This document shows, piece by piece, positions 26,601 through 41,600 of a DNA stretch of 64,000 bases; the first letter of the stretch is position 1, and every line of letters starts with the position of its first letter. Below the pieces are notes generated by a model that ran no database searches, had not been told where the DNA came from, and was given only the letters and a program-made list of their open reading frames with translations. Source of the stretch: Eremophila alpestris peregrina (taxonomy: Eukaryota > Chordata > Aves > Passeriformes > Alaudidae); assembly GCA_009792885.1 (NCBI GenBank), contig WMCF01000018.1:6508112-6572111 (forward strand), read 5' to 3'. Both the position numbers and the translations under genes were made by a program.

Positions 26601-29600
26601 TAGATATATATTTATATATATATATATAATTCCATAAGCAAGAATTTAATGAATTACAAGTTTGAGCATTGCCAGCAGATAAATTTTATTTAAAATTTGA
26701 CTAAAGTCAATTTCATTGTCCCTTTTTTCTTCCCCCTTCACAGATCCATGGCACCATGAGGGTTATCCTGGAACCACTAATTGGAGACATGCCCCTAATT
26801 GGAGCACTATCCCTTTTTTTCCTTAGGAAACCTGTAAGCACTTTTCTCTCCCTTTCCACCTTTTTTAGAGTGCTGTTGACAGTAGTTAGAAAATGATGGA
26901 GCAAGAATTAAGCAGCAAAAGGAAAGAGTTTGGGAAATCAGTGCAGTTTGGTTGAACTTTGACAGATCAGCACTGCAAAAATGTTATGAATGCTAGCAGC
27001 AACCAAGATGGATAATAATTACCTTGGAATTTGGAAGTGTGTTTTGTCAAAGCTGTCAAACCTTTCTTACAAGTCTTCTGGGTAAGGAAAGATCAATAGA
27101 TACCATCTAGATTGGCTGTAAAAAGGCTTTTGTTGCTGTTCTCATGACATTCTATAGGTAAGCATGATCTAACTTCAAATTTCACAAACTCTGTGCAAGC
27201 TTGTTAAGAAAACCAGTGCTGGTGTCAGCACAAATTAAAATTAGAATGGGAAATCACCCAGCTACTGTGAAGTTGTTGTCCTAGATAGCAAGTGGGCAAT
27301 TTCCATCACATTTACCAGTGACCCAGGTGTGGGGGTGGATGAAGCACACAGTGAGATGGAACTGGAATTCAAAATCATCACGATAGTAGCAAAAGTGGAA
27401 AGCAGAGAAATGGTCACAGAATTCAGCTGGAAAATGTTTGTGCATGTTTGAGCAGGAATAACAGTGAAACAAAGGTGAGCCAATAAGGTCTTGCTGGTGT
27501 GAAAATGATACAGCCAAACTGGCATGTGTAAACAACAGGACAGCCCTCAAATGCTTTCAGTTTTAGGCACCTCACATCAAGAAATCTTTTTTTATAGAAG
27601 TATGAAGGATAACTTAATACACATTGCACTTGGCTGGTGGAAAATTGTTTGATGTTGTGTATGTGAGACAGTTTCAGCAATTTGAAGTTTGGTACTGCTT
27701 TAAATAAGTATCCATAAGAGCTCAACAGAAAATGTGAACAGTGTGGAAATTCTTATTCTCCACAGACTTCTTTAAAGAAATTAATTGTTTCCATCCCTTA
27801 CTTGAAAATATATTTTCCAGTGGAAGCTTTCCTTGAAAATATTCTAATTAAACATTAAAACTTATTATGTCAAGGGTTAACAGTTTCAGACTGGCAGGTC
27901 ACAAATTACAAGTGTATGGGTTTAGATGCTCTGAAGCATCTCAAATTGATCATCTTGGTTTCATCAGCAGTCTGAAACTCTGAAATGCTGATCTAGGCTT
28001 GGGGGGTGAGAGTGAAATCTTGAACAGCTTTAGGAGGTATGTTGTTACTTCCTTCAAAGAAATCCCATTCTTGTGATACAGTTCTTTTGAACAAATGTCC
28101 AATGATCAATTTTTGCTACTGTGTTGAAATGATAGGTTTGGTTTTAGGTGTTTATGTATGACCTAGAAGAAACATTCATCACTTGTGTTATTTATGTGGC
28201 TTGTTTCATCTCTCTAGAGAAACCATGTGTGCTTGGGTAGAAGGAATGGAGACTGAAATCTTAGTAAAATATGCAAGGATTTGGAAATGCTTTGTGCCAA
28301 TTTAGTCAGTGTTTTTGGAAAAGTGAATTAGTTCATGCAAAACTGATAAAACATCGTTGCTCTTACTTGGAAATAGTTGAGGAAGGGATGAACCAAATTT
28401 GGATTTCCACAGATTTCTGTGATGTGAGCCTAAACACTAGGAGATGTCTGCTTAAATGTCACCTCATTGTTAATCTCTGGCTGAGCAATGAGTGTAGGAC
28501 AACTGGTAATCTTCATGTTTATCCTAACAAAGTAAGCATGGCCCTGAAAAGGATTGAATGCTGTCTTGTGCTGGTTTGCACTATGTCATTGTTAGCATAC
28601 TCTCTGATATCTTTTTGCTATTTAATCCTCTCCTCAACAATTTCCATACTCAGTACAGTCCCCAGCTCATTCCAGGGACCATCCAATAAACAAGTTACAT
28701 TCTGGTGTAGAGGAGCAGGGAGAAAAGTGTAGCTGTGTGGACAGAGGCATTGCGTGTTTTATCCTACAGGAATGATGTTTCTCCACTGTCAGGATGTGGT
28801 TTGTGCTGTCTCAGTTCTGTTTTGCACAGTCCTGCAGAAGCCAGTGGCACACACTGATAGAGCCATGGCCTGACCCAGTGTGTTAGGATTGCTGCAGGGG
28901 AACCTCCTGCACATGCTCCTCTTCGTTGCTGGGGGAGAGGTAGGAGAGCTGGCAGTGCTGGGGAGGCACAGATCAGCAGCACGAATCTTAGAAGCAGTTC
29001 CTGCTCTGCTTCCCAGCATCCTGCTCTGGTAGGAGGTATCCAAACCTCCCATTTGTGGTACTCCCAGAGCCTTCTCCAGTAGATTTTTAACTGTGGTACC
29101 TGTGCCCACTCTTCTCTAAGTGTGATGCATCTGCAAAGTGCTTAACTGGGACAACTTGCACCTGAGAGAAGAAACTGAGATCAAGTGAAACACCCCTCAT
29201 TTAGGGTCAGCTTCTGAACTTTGGGAAGTACTTTGTCCATAGTAATTTTGTCTTTTGTCCTACCCCCTGACACTTTATTAGTGGGACAAAAAAAGGATGG
29301 ATGGGGAGTAGAGTGCAGTATCAGCTTGGACTCAAAAGTCAAGCCCTCCCCAAAAGTATTCAGTTACAAAAATGTTAAAAGTGTTTTACACCCTCCTTTC
29401 ATTTAGAAGTGGTCAAGGTCTGAGCAAACCTAATGGTGAATGGTTAAAAAAATAATCTAAGATAGCCCATAACTTTGACAGTTGTCCATGGAAGTTCAGC
29501 TTTTTCCAGGCAGACTTCTCTCCCCACCACAGAGTGTTTTCTTAGTGTTTATTTTTCTAACTTCTGTAGAAAAATGTAACATAATGCTTATTATAGCAAG

Positions 29601-32600
29601 AAGCAAATTCTGTTCTCTTACTAGAGAGCAAGTGGCTGCAGCCAAAAAAGCTTTTCTTAAATATTTTTGTTAGAAGAGAAGAGGAATTAGCTGGCAGCTA
29701 GCATCAGATTTTGTTCTCATATTTTCCAGTCTGAAGTAACTGGCAACAATTCCTCTTGCTCTGTATCATCTGTTTGCTGGACTTAATGACTATATAAGGC
29801 AACATGGCCTATGAGTTTACCAGTCTCATATTTCTGAGGAATACATAAAATATTTGTTCTTTCAAGAGTTCTTATGTCTCACAAAACTTTCTAAGAAGGT
29901 GCTAAAATTTCCGTCAGCTTATTTTATAAGTCCAAATATGTAGGACATTTCCAGGGAGGGAAATATGTGCATTCTAATACTTGAAGTAGTCTTTTAAACC
30001 TATCAGTGTCAGTGCTAGAGAGAAGGTAGCATTGGATTAACAGTCAGGATTTGTGAGGTTCTTTGCATATATTAAGGTTATGTATATTTACCAGATAATT
30101 GGTTAAATTAGTAATTGTTTTACTTTTAGCACAGATCAGTGCATAGTTATTTTGATTTGTGGTTCAGTTACAGAAGTTTATATGGCTGATAGTTGTGCTG
30201 TAAATGGGTCATTTTCAAAAGCTTGTTCAGCAGCACACTCAGAGCAGAGGGTGTGTCCTAACCCAACCGTTCTCTCTTAATGAAAGCCAAAACCCTCCCA
30301 ATAAGACAAACATAAAAATACTATTGTTCTAAAAAGAACAATGGCTGGAAAGCAGGATGTCTTCCAGGAAAAATGGGAAGCTCCTCCAAAGCTCTCATTT
30401 TCAGTTTCACAGTTTTGCCTTCCTCTTGCTGACTTGAGTATTACTCTCCTGCTCACTTTACAGATTGGTCTTGTCCTGTAGTTTTGATAATTTTTTATAT
30501 ACATTTAATTTCATTTAATTTTGTTTGCCTTTGGAAAACTGGCTGGATGGGACTTTCAAAATTATAAGTACTGATGAAAATTAGACTCAAAAAGGAGTGT
30601 TTGCAGCCATAATGAGTCCCAGTGAAATGGCTGGAAATAAACAGAGTGGTTATGTAGAATGTATAGAATGCCTCTAGAAAATATGGGACTGTCAGGTTTG
30701 TGGAACACCTGGATAAATGCTGATGCACAGCTACTGTTAGAATAATGTTTGTTCAGAATTAATCTTGTTGCTTATGAAGTGAATGATATGCACACAGCAT
30801 ACTTACAATTTGCTATAACTTACTTATTTTTTTCTCAGTGATTTTAGATTTTGGTACCTTATGGGATGTTTTAAGGGCCATCACAGTTGATGTTTCCAGG
30901 GTACCTTATTCTTTTCTCCCTCTGCCCTCCCATTCAATATTGTTGTCCCTCTTACACCAGTGCTGAAACTTCTGCTGCTGGAGGAAGCTGGCAGGATATT
31001 AAACACCATAAAAAGTGCCCACTTTCCTGTCCTTCAGATGAATTGTAGTTGCCTGAGCCAACTCACTAAAGTCAGGAGAGTGTCCAGACTGGTGTGAGGG
31101 TGTGAACCAAACTGCAGACTGGTACAAGGGTAGGAAGGAGTAGAGAAGGTGGAGAGAATTGGCTTGAATGAAGCAGTGTGTAGCTGACACTGTGGAGAAC
31201 AGCAGGTGCACTGGATTTGTGCAAAGTCAACTGTGATCCTTCTTCTGGTCACTTCAGCTCACTTGCCTGCTGTCTTCTGCCCCCTCAAGTATACATCTTA
31301 CCTCTCTGGCACTTCACTCATTTAAATTTTCAGAGAGTTACAACTGAAAAACTTTCAAACACCATTTCTGTGCAGAGATTTGCCATGTTTCCTATAGCAA
31401 CCAGTGGGAGTGCTACAGCACCTACTCTCTGTAGTATTGTTTGAGTGGTTTATTATATATTTCCTGGGAGATACACTGGATCATGTTACATGGTAAATTA
31501 TTGCAACAATGCCAGCACTTCAGTATTGTAGGTGGTGATGGGCTTTGCTCTACTAACAAACAAATTGTACCATGTCTCTGTATGGCCATTCACAAGAGGG
31601 CATGTTAGATTCTTCTCATTCCTGAGAAGAATCACACCTTATCCCATGGAATTGTATCCTTGTGGCCTGTAGTAGAGCTTAAGTTTTCCTGCAAAAGTCT
31701 TACACTTCCTTAACTCGTTTAGCAGGAAGTTGTTAATCAGCATTTTAAAACACTCTTGTGTTTTAAATTCTTTCTTCTGAGAATTAATACTGCTTATGGC
31801 AGCCAAATCAAGCCACAAGGTTTGCAGTTTTTAGAGGCTGCTTTTTATACTTCTGTGAACTTAATTTATGGCCCTGTGTATTCTACATTCCAGGATGTAT
31901 TTTTCACTTTGTAAAGGTTTCTAGGGTCTTGAGAACACCCAATGTGTATGGAGATGCTAATTAATTTTTAGCCTGTCTTTTCTTAGTGGCTGAAGGGGTT
32001 TATTTTTTATTTTTTAACCTCTTCCAATGTATGTGTTGCATTATTCTCAGCACAGAGCTTTGGTAAGATGTGAATTTCTTGTTCAGGGAGATAACAAAAC
32101 TTGTTTTCACTTCTCTGAGCAGAGAAAGAATTTTAAGAGGTTTGAGTAACAAGACACACAGACTACTTCATTGGAAAGTGTAACTGGTGTCTGGAATCCT
32201 TTGTCAAGTGAGCTGGTTGGTAGAGTCTGCAAGGCTCATCACCTCTCATTGCAGTGTGTTGTGGAAAGACACCATCGTTCCTGGCTTCTGGCAGAATTTC
32301 ATTTGGTGACAAATCCTGCAGGCAGTTTTTCCAGTGCCCTGTTAGTTCTGCTGCAGAGAACCAGCTGGCATTCTCTGAATTAAGCTAAACTAAGAGAATT
32401 ATGCATTGCTTGAAGTGGTGAAAGGAAATTATATTGTTAAGCTATTTTTTAACTATGCAAAGTTTTTAGATTTGGTGCTTCATTAAAGATTCATCAGCTG
32501 GCAGTCCTTCCCTTGCTCCCTTTCTCTCCATAGGACTCTCCAGTTAGTTGTGATGGCAACATTGCTGCAACTTCTGTCAGAGCCACACCTTAGGGGCTCC

Positions 32601-35600
32601 TGTTCTTCTCCAGCCCGTCATGATGGCATGGCAGTGCCCAAAATACAGAGTGAAAACCCCTTGTTATTTGGCTGGACTGTGGCTGAGAGGCTCCCTCCTG
32701 CCCTTGAAGAAATTCTTTGCCTCCTTTCTACTCACTCTGCTGCCTGTGTGCCTGCTGTCAGTGTTATTTCTATACTTTTGCAGGTATAAGGATCTTACTT
32801 TCTGAGTTGCCTTTGGGAAAACTGTTCCTCAGTTGCAAACAGTGTCTGTTGCTGGTCTGATTATGCAGGAAACCACCTGCAGACTTGAAACAATTTTATT
32901 GGAAGGAACCTTGGGATGATGGGAGGGGGAGATAAACACCAAAACAACACAGGAGAACAAAAAACTCATTTCTCCCTAATGTCTGTAGACTAAGATTAGA
33001 GTGTGTGTTACTGCTGGGTGCTTCTGGTAGAACTGGAAAGGAAGCTCTGAGGTGGGCAAATGCAACTGTATCAGCACGGAGAACTTACCTTCAAAGCCCA
33101 AACACTGAAAGCTTGATTATACCAGGAGTTTGAAGGCTCATATTCCTTCCAAAATATTGAATGGCTTAAGATTTATTTGCAAAGCTTTTCTAATAATCCT
33201 GTAAAGTACTTAGCTGTAGTAATGTTTTTTAATTTCTGAGCTTCAGCTTCAAATGGAAGAGGATTTGTCTTTAGCATTTCTGAAATTGTTCTTTGTCTTT
33301 AGTCCTGTACATTGAATGGATGAAGAGAATTTCTGGTGTTATATGTACTAATTGTATTTCTTGTCTAAATGACCACTCTTAGTAGCACAGATCTCAGGGT
33401 TTTTGTGTAATTGTTTTTCCATGCTTCATGCTGCAAGGACTGATGATGGAATGAATGGGTAGGCTTGTTTTTTAGCAGAGGTGTGTAATAATCAAAATAT
33501 TGACAGTGAGGTTGTACCATAGGCCCTGTTTGTGTTTCATATGCTGTGTTGCAACCTTTTGAAATGCTTTTTTAGTCACATCAGTGGAAATTGTCACTTC
33601 TCAGTGGCATCTCTTAGGTTGTTCTTCGTTTTCTTTTGGGCTGTGGCAGTTAATACAGAAACCACTGTGACAAACATTTCAGTCCAGTGCAGGAGTTGTT
33701 TCTCAATGTGGAATTTCAACATGCATTGTGTTGCTCAATGCATTTATTCAGTGAAGTCTATTTAGGAGAGCTCAGGACTTGCTGTGTTAAGTGCTGTATA
33801 CAGTACACTGAACAAAAAATGGCAACAAAAGGAATTGCAAATATTTTCTAATTTGCCATTTAATCTGAAAACATTGTTATGTAAAACTCTTAAATACAGG
33901 ATGCAGGTATGAACACCTTAGGATAGGGACCGTTTTTGGAAGGTATTTATGGTGTCCATTTGCTTCTATTTTGCCTATGAATAAAGAAAAAATAAATTCT
34001 GTAATAAACTGGGTTCTTTGTCTTAAAACAGTATAAAATTACTTCTTCTAGAAGCTTGGTATACTGCACAGATTTTGAAAGTGTCTCATAATGTACAGTC
34101 AAAACTTGTGATTAGGACAAGAGAATTAGTCTGAGTAATCAAATTGTGGTTAGTCTTATCAGCTACTACCAAGCTACTTGTTTGCTATATTACTTAAACA
34201 TTTGCATGATTGGGGAGGTAGTATAAAACTGGAATTATTCACACTAAGTTGGATTTTTCATCCCAGTTCAATTAGTTATTTCTTGACTTTCTTTTTTTCA
34301 GATTTAAGATGAGGAGGAAATTTGCACAGTTAATTTTTGAAGAAGAATGTACTGAAATTATCTTAGTTTTCCTGAATGTAAATGTTCTGTGTTCTAGCTC
34401 ATGGCTTGATTTGGAACACTGTACAACCAAAGCTTACATACCAATGTGAAAGAACCCATTTTGTAACAAATTATTTTCAACAAGGCTTTTTTACATTTGG
34501 AAATTAAAAACCTCATAGCTTTAAGTTGATAATCATGTAGAAAAAAAAAAAACAACAACACAGCACCTCAAAAAAAAAAGAATTAAAGGGCTATTCCATA
34601 TACAGTATGGGTTTTAGCTAAGAGCTTACTCTTTTCTGAAAGGTATTACTGCCATTTAGCCTAGCTAATATTCCATAAATAGACAAGCATTAACCTTTTC
34701 TTACTAAAATAATCCTGCTAGTACTCTCATAGAAGTGGGCAAAACTAGTTGTAAATGAGGTACTTCAAAAAATACAGTGATCATGCAGCCAGTGATGACT
34801 TTGTGCTTTCACCTAAAGCAGGAATCAGTCAAGAAAGTCAGCAATCTCTGTACAACTACTGAGGAGTTTTTCATTCTAGATTCTTACAGTCTGGTTTCAT
34901 GCATGACAGATGTGTATGATCAGGTAGATGGCTTAGTCTGAATTTAGTTTCCCTCACATGGCATGACTCTGTAGAGAGGGAACATCTGAAATAGATGTCT
35001 GACTTTCTGGAGAAACTGTAGGGTGGAATTATTCCATGCTGGGTAAAGATGGAAGTTTTCTGCCACAAGGAAGATGATTCCTACCCCACTGCAGATTTGC
35101 AGCTGTGGAACAGATTTGGGGCCAATGTAGCAGAGGAGGGCCTGGGAGCATCCAAGCCAGCAGAGCCTGAACTACCCTGAAGCACCAGGAGAAAGGGGAA
35201 AGTGGTCACTAGTGAGAGGCTCCTGGCCCCATGTGCCGTCCTGACCTGTTTTCTCATGAGGTTTGTGATTGCCTGGACCTTAGGTTCAGCAACTTGTCAA
35301 CTGTTAAAGCTTGTCTGGCCTCAGACTATTACCCACTGCTGCTCTTCCACATGGGGATCAACACCACTTCCAGGAGTGTGGCTGCAGCATGGCTCTGGAG
35401 GCAGTTCAGGGGCTCAGGTGGTGATCTTGGTCCTGCTGGTAAGGTTGAAAGAGAAGAAAGTGATTGGGAGTAGCCAGGAGGGAGTAATGAGCAGGAAGTC
35501 ATGGTTAACCAAGCCAGTTATCCTCTGTGATCAGAAGGCTGGCTTGGTGGATGAGGGAGGAACTATGGATACAGCTTAGCTTGACTTCAGTAAAGCTTTT

Positions 35601-38600
35601 GACACTGGCTTCTGCAACATCCTTGTAGGTAAACTGCTGAGTAGAGCACAGATAAATGGACAGCTTGGTTGAAAAGTGGCTCAGCTCTTCAGGCTCAGTG
35701 AGTTGTGGTCAGCAACATGAAGTTTAGCTGGAGGACAGTCAGTAGGGGTTTACCCCAGAGTAAATACTGGAGCCAACACAAATTCATGGCTGTCCTGGAT
35801 GGTGGGACAGAGTGTGCCCTCAGCAAGTTTGCTTGCTTAAAATTGGAAGGAGTGCTTGCTACACCTGGTAGTTGTACTGCTATTTAGAGGGACCTGGACA
35901 AGCTGGAGAAATGTGTCAAGAGGAATCTCATGGAGTTCAACAAATGGAAATGTAAAGTCTTGTGCCTAGAAAGGAGTAACCCTGTCTCGCAGGACAGGCT
36001 GGGGGCTGGCTGGAAAGCAGCTTTGCTTAAAAAGATACAGGCTGTGCAGTTGGACAGAAAGGGGAAGAGAAGATAGAAGGGTGCACTTGTGGCAAAGAAG
36101 GACAACAGCATCCTGGGCTGCATCTGGAGAAGTGTTGGCAGCTGCTTGGAGGGGAGACTTTTTCCTTTCTCCACAGCCCTGGTGAGGCACATCTGCAGCA
36201 CAGTGTGGTGTTCCCCAGTACAACAGAGACAGGGACATGCTGGAATAAGTCCAGTGAAGGGCCACAAAAATAATGAAGGTACTGGGCATCTCTCATGACG
36301 TCCTGCTCCAGTCCCTTAATCATCTTCATGATGCCCAGGATAGCCTGAGCCCTGCTTGTGGCAAGGGCCATGGTGCTAGCTCATGTGGATTCTTGCAGCA
36401 CATCCCATGATATGTTCTGCTTTTTCTTCTGCAGTATCTGGTTATTACATCTTACTTTTTTCATTGAAAAGATAATGATTTTCTTTTCTTCCTACCTAAT
36501 TGTTTGTTTCTGGTAGGCCTGGTAATATTGTTCATAGGTAACATTGTTGTTCATTGTTGTTGATTGAAATATTTGCCATTACAAAAATCTATTAAGTAAT
36601 AATGCTCCTTACATGAGTAAATCTATTATGTGTTACCTTTACTGGAAGTATTCACAAAGGAAATCACTAATTAACCTATTAATAGATCCTTTGTAAAAGA
36701 ATGGTATGTGCTATTTCTAAAAATAAAGGTAGGGTGGTGATTTCTGTCTATGAAAATATACAATATTTGTTCTTGTAGAGATTTGTTGTTTTGTTTTAGC
36801 ATTTAGCTGAACCACCACAATTAGTTTCTTATTTTGAGGAATATCAAAATCCTTTTCTCATGCATTTATACTTAGATTGGATGAGTTGGATTTAAAACAT
36901 GGTGGGTTTAAAACTGGGTGGGTTTGGATTTGTTTGTTGCTTAAATATTCTGTTAACTTCGGTGAAGTTAATAGAAATCATTCAGTGAAGAGAGAACTAA
37001 GGGAACTCAGGTCTGTTGGTTTTGTTACCTAGATTAGAGTATTACAGAATCTAAAAGAATGCTTTAAATTAATTTTTAATGCCAGCATTTCTGAAACAGA
37101 AAAACATATGGCATAATATTCTGGAAAGATTTTCAGTGAAGAAAGTATGCATGATCTATAAATGAGTTAGCACTTTTAATTATTTCTGAGGACTTTTGTC
37201 ACTCTGATACTTAATCCTGTTGATATCTTTCTTTTTTATCAGTGATAGAATGAACTTGTGCCTTGAAAACAGCCTCCTATGTTTGAAAGCTTTAAGCACA
37301 TCTTCCTGCCACCTTCTTAATCCCAATTCTTCATTCCTTCTGTTGGTTTTGTCTTCTAGATCTTTTATTTTCCTGGTCTCACGTGGGATTCTTTGTCAGT
37401 GTATTATAATTTGCAAAATCATGTTAATGACTGTTCATCTATAACAGGTCTATGGTGACTCCAGAAATATTTCTCCAGAAAATAGGACCAGGTTTCATTA
37501 TTCCAGATGGGTTTTACAGAGTAGGTCCTGTATATTTGTGTATATTGGGGGATGTGTATTTACCTGAAGGGTGGAAGAGTGGATAAGAAAACGGTGAAAC
37601 TTTCTATAACTTTTAAAAAATGTGTCTAAAAATTCTTAAGAATGGAAGAGGGTTGTTTTGTTTGTTTGTTTAAGAAAATCCTGAAAACTGGTTAACTCTC
37701 CACTGATAAGAATCTATAACAATTGTGTTTTTTTCTTATTTCTTTTCTCTGTAATTCACAGCTTTTGGAAATCAACTGGACTGGACTGACCAATCTTCTG
37801 GATGTTCCAGGACTGAAGTGAGTAAACCTAAAGCAGTGTTTGATATATCTGCACTCCAGTAAAGGCCAGAAAATCTCAAGACCATGAGTTGAATAGTTTC
37901 TAGGTTAGATGACTCTGAGCAGTTCTCTGTTAATGTAGAATTCTATGAAATTGTTCAGTTTGCAGAAGGTAGTGATTTCACCACGAGTCAAAATTGCACC
38001 AAAAAGTATATCTGGTAGGTCTTTTTAAAAATATAATCTGTAATGTACTTCTTTTAGTGTTCTCATCCTTCAGATTTCCAAAATCTTGTGTGTATCTGCC
38101 ATCTCCTGTGACAGCAGAAAGACAAAGAGCCCTCCTTTCATGCCAGTGGGTTCATGACATCTTGGTTCTTGGCTTTGTGTGCCAATCCATCTCTGCTTGT
38201 GTAAAGGTAGTTAGAAATACCTTAAGACTATTCAAATTAAAGTTCCTAATATCTTCAAGTACTTACTTTTAAAGCTTTCAATTTATTATGGGAAGATCAA
38301 GTGGAGTAGCAAAAGTATTGACAGTATATAGCTATAAAATAGCTTAGCTTATTCAGAGCTTTTCCTAATGATAAAGTCTCAAATTAAAAAGCATCAATGG
38401 AGGTGCAAATCAGGCTGCTTTGAGTCATTACAAACCTGATAAAGTTAAATCCATGAATATATTTATATTTATCAGGTTCTAATAGTTACCCAGGGGCTTT
38501 TTAATATGGAGACAATAGCCAAGGAGATAATGGTGGATCTGATACACACTGGATTTTGTGATTACCCCTTTTATTAGATCCCATAGTCTCAAGAGATGGC

Positions 38601-41600
38601 TGACTCCGGAATTATTTTCTATTGTTTCAAAACAGGAGTTTGAATTTAGGTATTAAATTAATCCCTTAGTAAGCAATTGCATGACTGAAGTGGGTTTTGC
38701 TTTCCTTAGACACATGAAGCCATTGCATGGAATCCCAGCTGAACAGTTGGAAATTAGAACTTGCATTAAGTAGGTTAATGGCTGGCAGAATTGCTCATGT
38801 TTCAAACCTGCTTAAGAATGTCTCTGAGGAAAGAGGTTTTCTTGATGAGTGAGAGAAAATGGCTTCCAAAATGCAGCTCCTGAGTAATAATTCACTCTTT
38901 TGATACAACATGACTAAATTTACATTCAGGACTTTACCAGGCTCACATCCTGCTACATATTTGCCTGCCTGCAAACACAAAACCTCAGATGTAAACACAG
39001 TCTCGCTAAATATCTCAAGTTTATGGTTTCCAGAGCAACCAAACTTGGCCACAAATGCACAAAGCAGTGCCACCTAGACAGGGTATGGTTTCTATAGTAA
39101 CTGTACTGAGGTGACTCATGCTCTGCCTTGCCAAGAGGTTCCTGTAGTGCTGGATTTGTTCTTCTTATCTGTGTAGATAAGTTGTGTATTTTGGTCTGAC
39201 AACCTGACATATTGTAGTTGTTATAAACTGTGATGAACAAGAGATTGCTGCCACCACAGGTACTTTTTTAGTCCTGCACACTGAACTGCTGATTTGTACT
39301 CTGTTTGCAAATGTCCTCTGCTGATTGAATTTCAGCTGGAAGCTTCCCTGTCAGCTGTTAACAATTTGCATTGCTTTTCCTATGTGACTCCACAGGGAGA
39401 GGGACACACAAGTAATTCATATTCCATAATTAGTATAGCTTGTGGAGAATTAAACTCTCTGTGTGGGGAGGAGCAGGCTGTGAGAACACACAAGTGCTTT
39501 CAGGAGGGGATGTGGATGATGGGAAGATGTTGAGGTTGCTTGAGATACAGTGAAAACACACTGTGCAGTCAGAAATGTGCTGTCTCTGCAATATGGGTAA
39601 AGACAGGAAAAACACAGGTGATAAAAATTGATAAAAATTAAGTAGAGCTAAGTAGAGAGCAAAAGAGCTGCCAAAAGAGTAGGCAACTAACAGTTATTTT
39701 TCTGCAATTAAATTGAGCTTTTGAAGACAATCTAAATATGAAACATTGCACATTTCTTTCATTTTTTGAACTGTAAAAATAATTGTACATAGAACCATTG
39801 ACTCCAAAGTTTTATGATCTTAGGAAGCTGTTTTCTAATGGTGCATCAACCTAAGAGTTTATATTAATGCACCTTTCTCTGTTGCTTGCAGTGTTTTGTG
39901 TCTGTTTTCCATAGATCAGACCACTGACTTTAGATGACAAAAAATGCAAAAGATTGTCATATTTGCCTTGTGTTCATGAAGAATACTTTGCATCTGAGAG
40001 CACCCTAATACTAGATGAGATTTAAACAGATGGAAAGCATCATGTTGTTTTAGAATTCATTTAGTTCATTAGTTGGTTGCATACAATCTTCAGTGTTCTT
40101 TTTTCAGCTCCCTATATTTAAAGTTATGGTATCTGCTACCTTCTAGGAGTCCAGTTTCTCTGTGTAAAACTTGGTGAAACTTCATTAATTCTGCCTCATT
40201 TTTCTCAGGTGTTCCAGTGAAATTCAAGTAGTAATGTTGGGATAAAATTGTGAGGCTGACCTTTGGAATCAGAGTTGGGGTTTGGTTCTGGCATAAAGGA
40301 TTGTGAGTCCTCCCAGTGCTTGGGCTGTGTTTCTTTCTCTTCTTTAAGGAGATTTGCTGTAGCTCCATTTGAACTTCAGTCTCTGAACATTATACTAGTC
40401 TAGAGTAGGTTTATTTATGCCTGTGATCACATAAAGTCTGTGATCTTAAGGAAATACTAGAGCAGAGCAGGGCAGCTTTTCTTTCCTGGCAGCTCTGGTC
40501 CCATTGCCTTCCTTGCACTGCTCCTTTGCTTTCTGTGACCTAGGTCAGCTGCTTTTCTCCATTAGTCATCTGTTCTTAAGGGACTGAGCATCAAGGCAGA
40601 GCTTTCTCTTCTTGCCAAGTAGGGACACTAACAAAAGCAGGAACAAAAAAGCTTTATACTAATTCTATACTAGAGTTTTGTCATTAGACTTGTATTTTGA
40701 CAAGTGTGATTGTTGCTTGTGTAGTTACCATCACCTCAGCTTGGGTTTGGTTTTTCTTTGCCTTTTAATGTTAAGACTGGTTGAGATGTTTATCTTCAAT
40801 TTTTTGTCAGCTCTTAACAAAATAATTATTTCTATTTTCTTGGCTCATTTCAGAGAGTTTAGCATACATGAATCGAAAATTAGACATTTGGCAAAATGAA
40901 ACTTAAAAGTTTGAAAACCAGTATGTTAAAATAAGCTTGGAGTATTTGTCTTAAGAATTATTGAAGCTGTGAATTTCTAGGGTTCATGTAGAATGAAAAT
41001 CTCTGTAAATGTGATTGGATGAGCTCTGCATAAGGGGAGGGGAGTGAAGATTCTTTAGGGCAGATGTGCATTAGCTCACAGAAGCAGAGAGGAAACTCTT
41101 TTCCTCTGAGCAGTATCTTAACATTATCCAGTGTTTATTCTTTCTAACCAAAGGCCTGCACAGACCTATCCATTGATTTTAATGCAGCTTGACCTCATTG
41201 TGTTCCTGTTGTTCTGAGTGCCATGGAAAAGTCAGCCATGTTCCATGATGTATTGTAGTTTCTGGATTTACAGTGGAAGTGGGCAGCCAAGGGGATGCAG
41301 GCTGTTCAGGTTGTAGATCTCTGGCATGAAAACCAGTGTGCATTTCTGGTGGGTCAGATTGTATTTAATGGCTTCATTCTGTTGCCCATCTCTGGCATAA
41401 TGTTAATTGCTCACCACTGCATTTTCTTTCCAAATGAAACTGTAACATGGATCACATTTCACTGCAGCTTTTGTGATTTAATATTCTAGCTCCTGAGTCA
41501 GAGCTTTTCCCAGCCTCAGATTTGGTCTTAGAAAAACCTCACAAGGTGCTCACACACAACTGCTTCATCCAAAAAATGTTCAAAGTCATCAGACATTACC

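Larger units (their letters stand above)
26834..37761 (+). other. ESYT2 intron 6, largest complete intron in the window
   Basis: This 10.9-kb intron is mostly AT-rich unique sequence. It contains a + strand CR1 remnant and an abutting - strand CR1 fragment (about 35.1-36.4 kb), A-rich runs near 34541-34580, and a TTTG microsatellite at 37657-37671. A 153-codon open frame at 28271-28732 resembles no known protein and is expected by chance in this much AT-rich sequence. Confidence 0.85.

Noticed and set aside
28271..28732. 153-codon + strand open frame in intron 6
   Set aside because: It is the longest frame outside repeats and exons here, but one of this length is expected by chance in 64 kb of AT-rich DNA read in six frames. 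The peptide has no familiar motif.
35202..35579. 125-codon + strand frame as a host gene
   Set aside because: It lies in a decayed + strand CR1 and ends just before the LDFSKAFDT motif.
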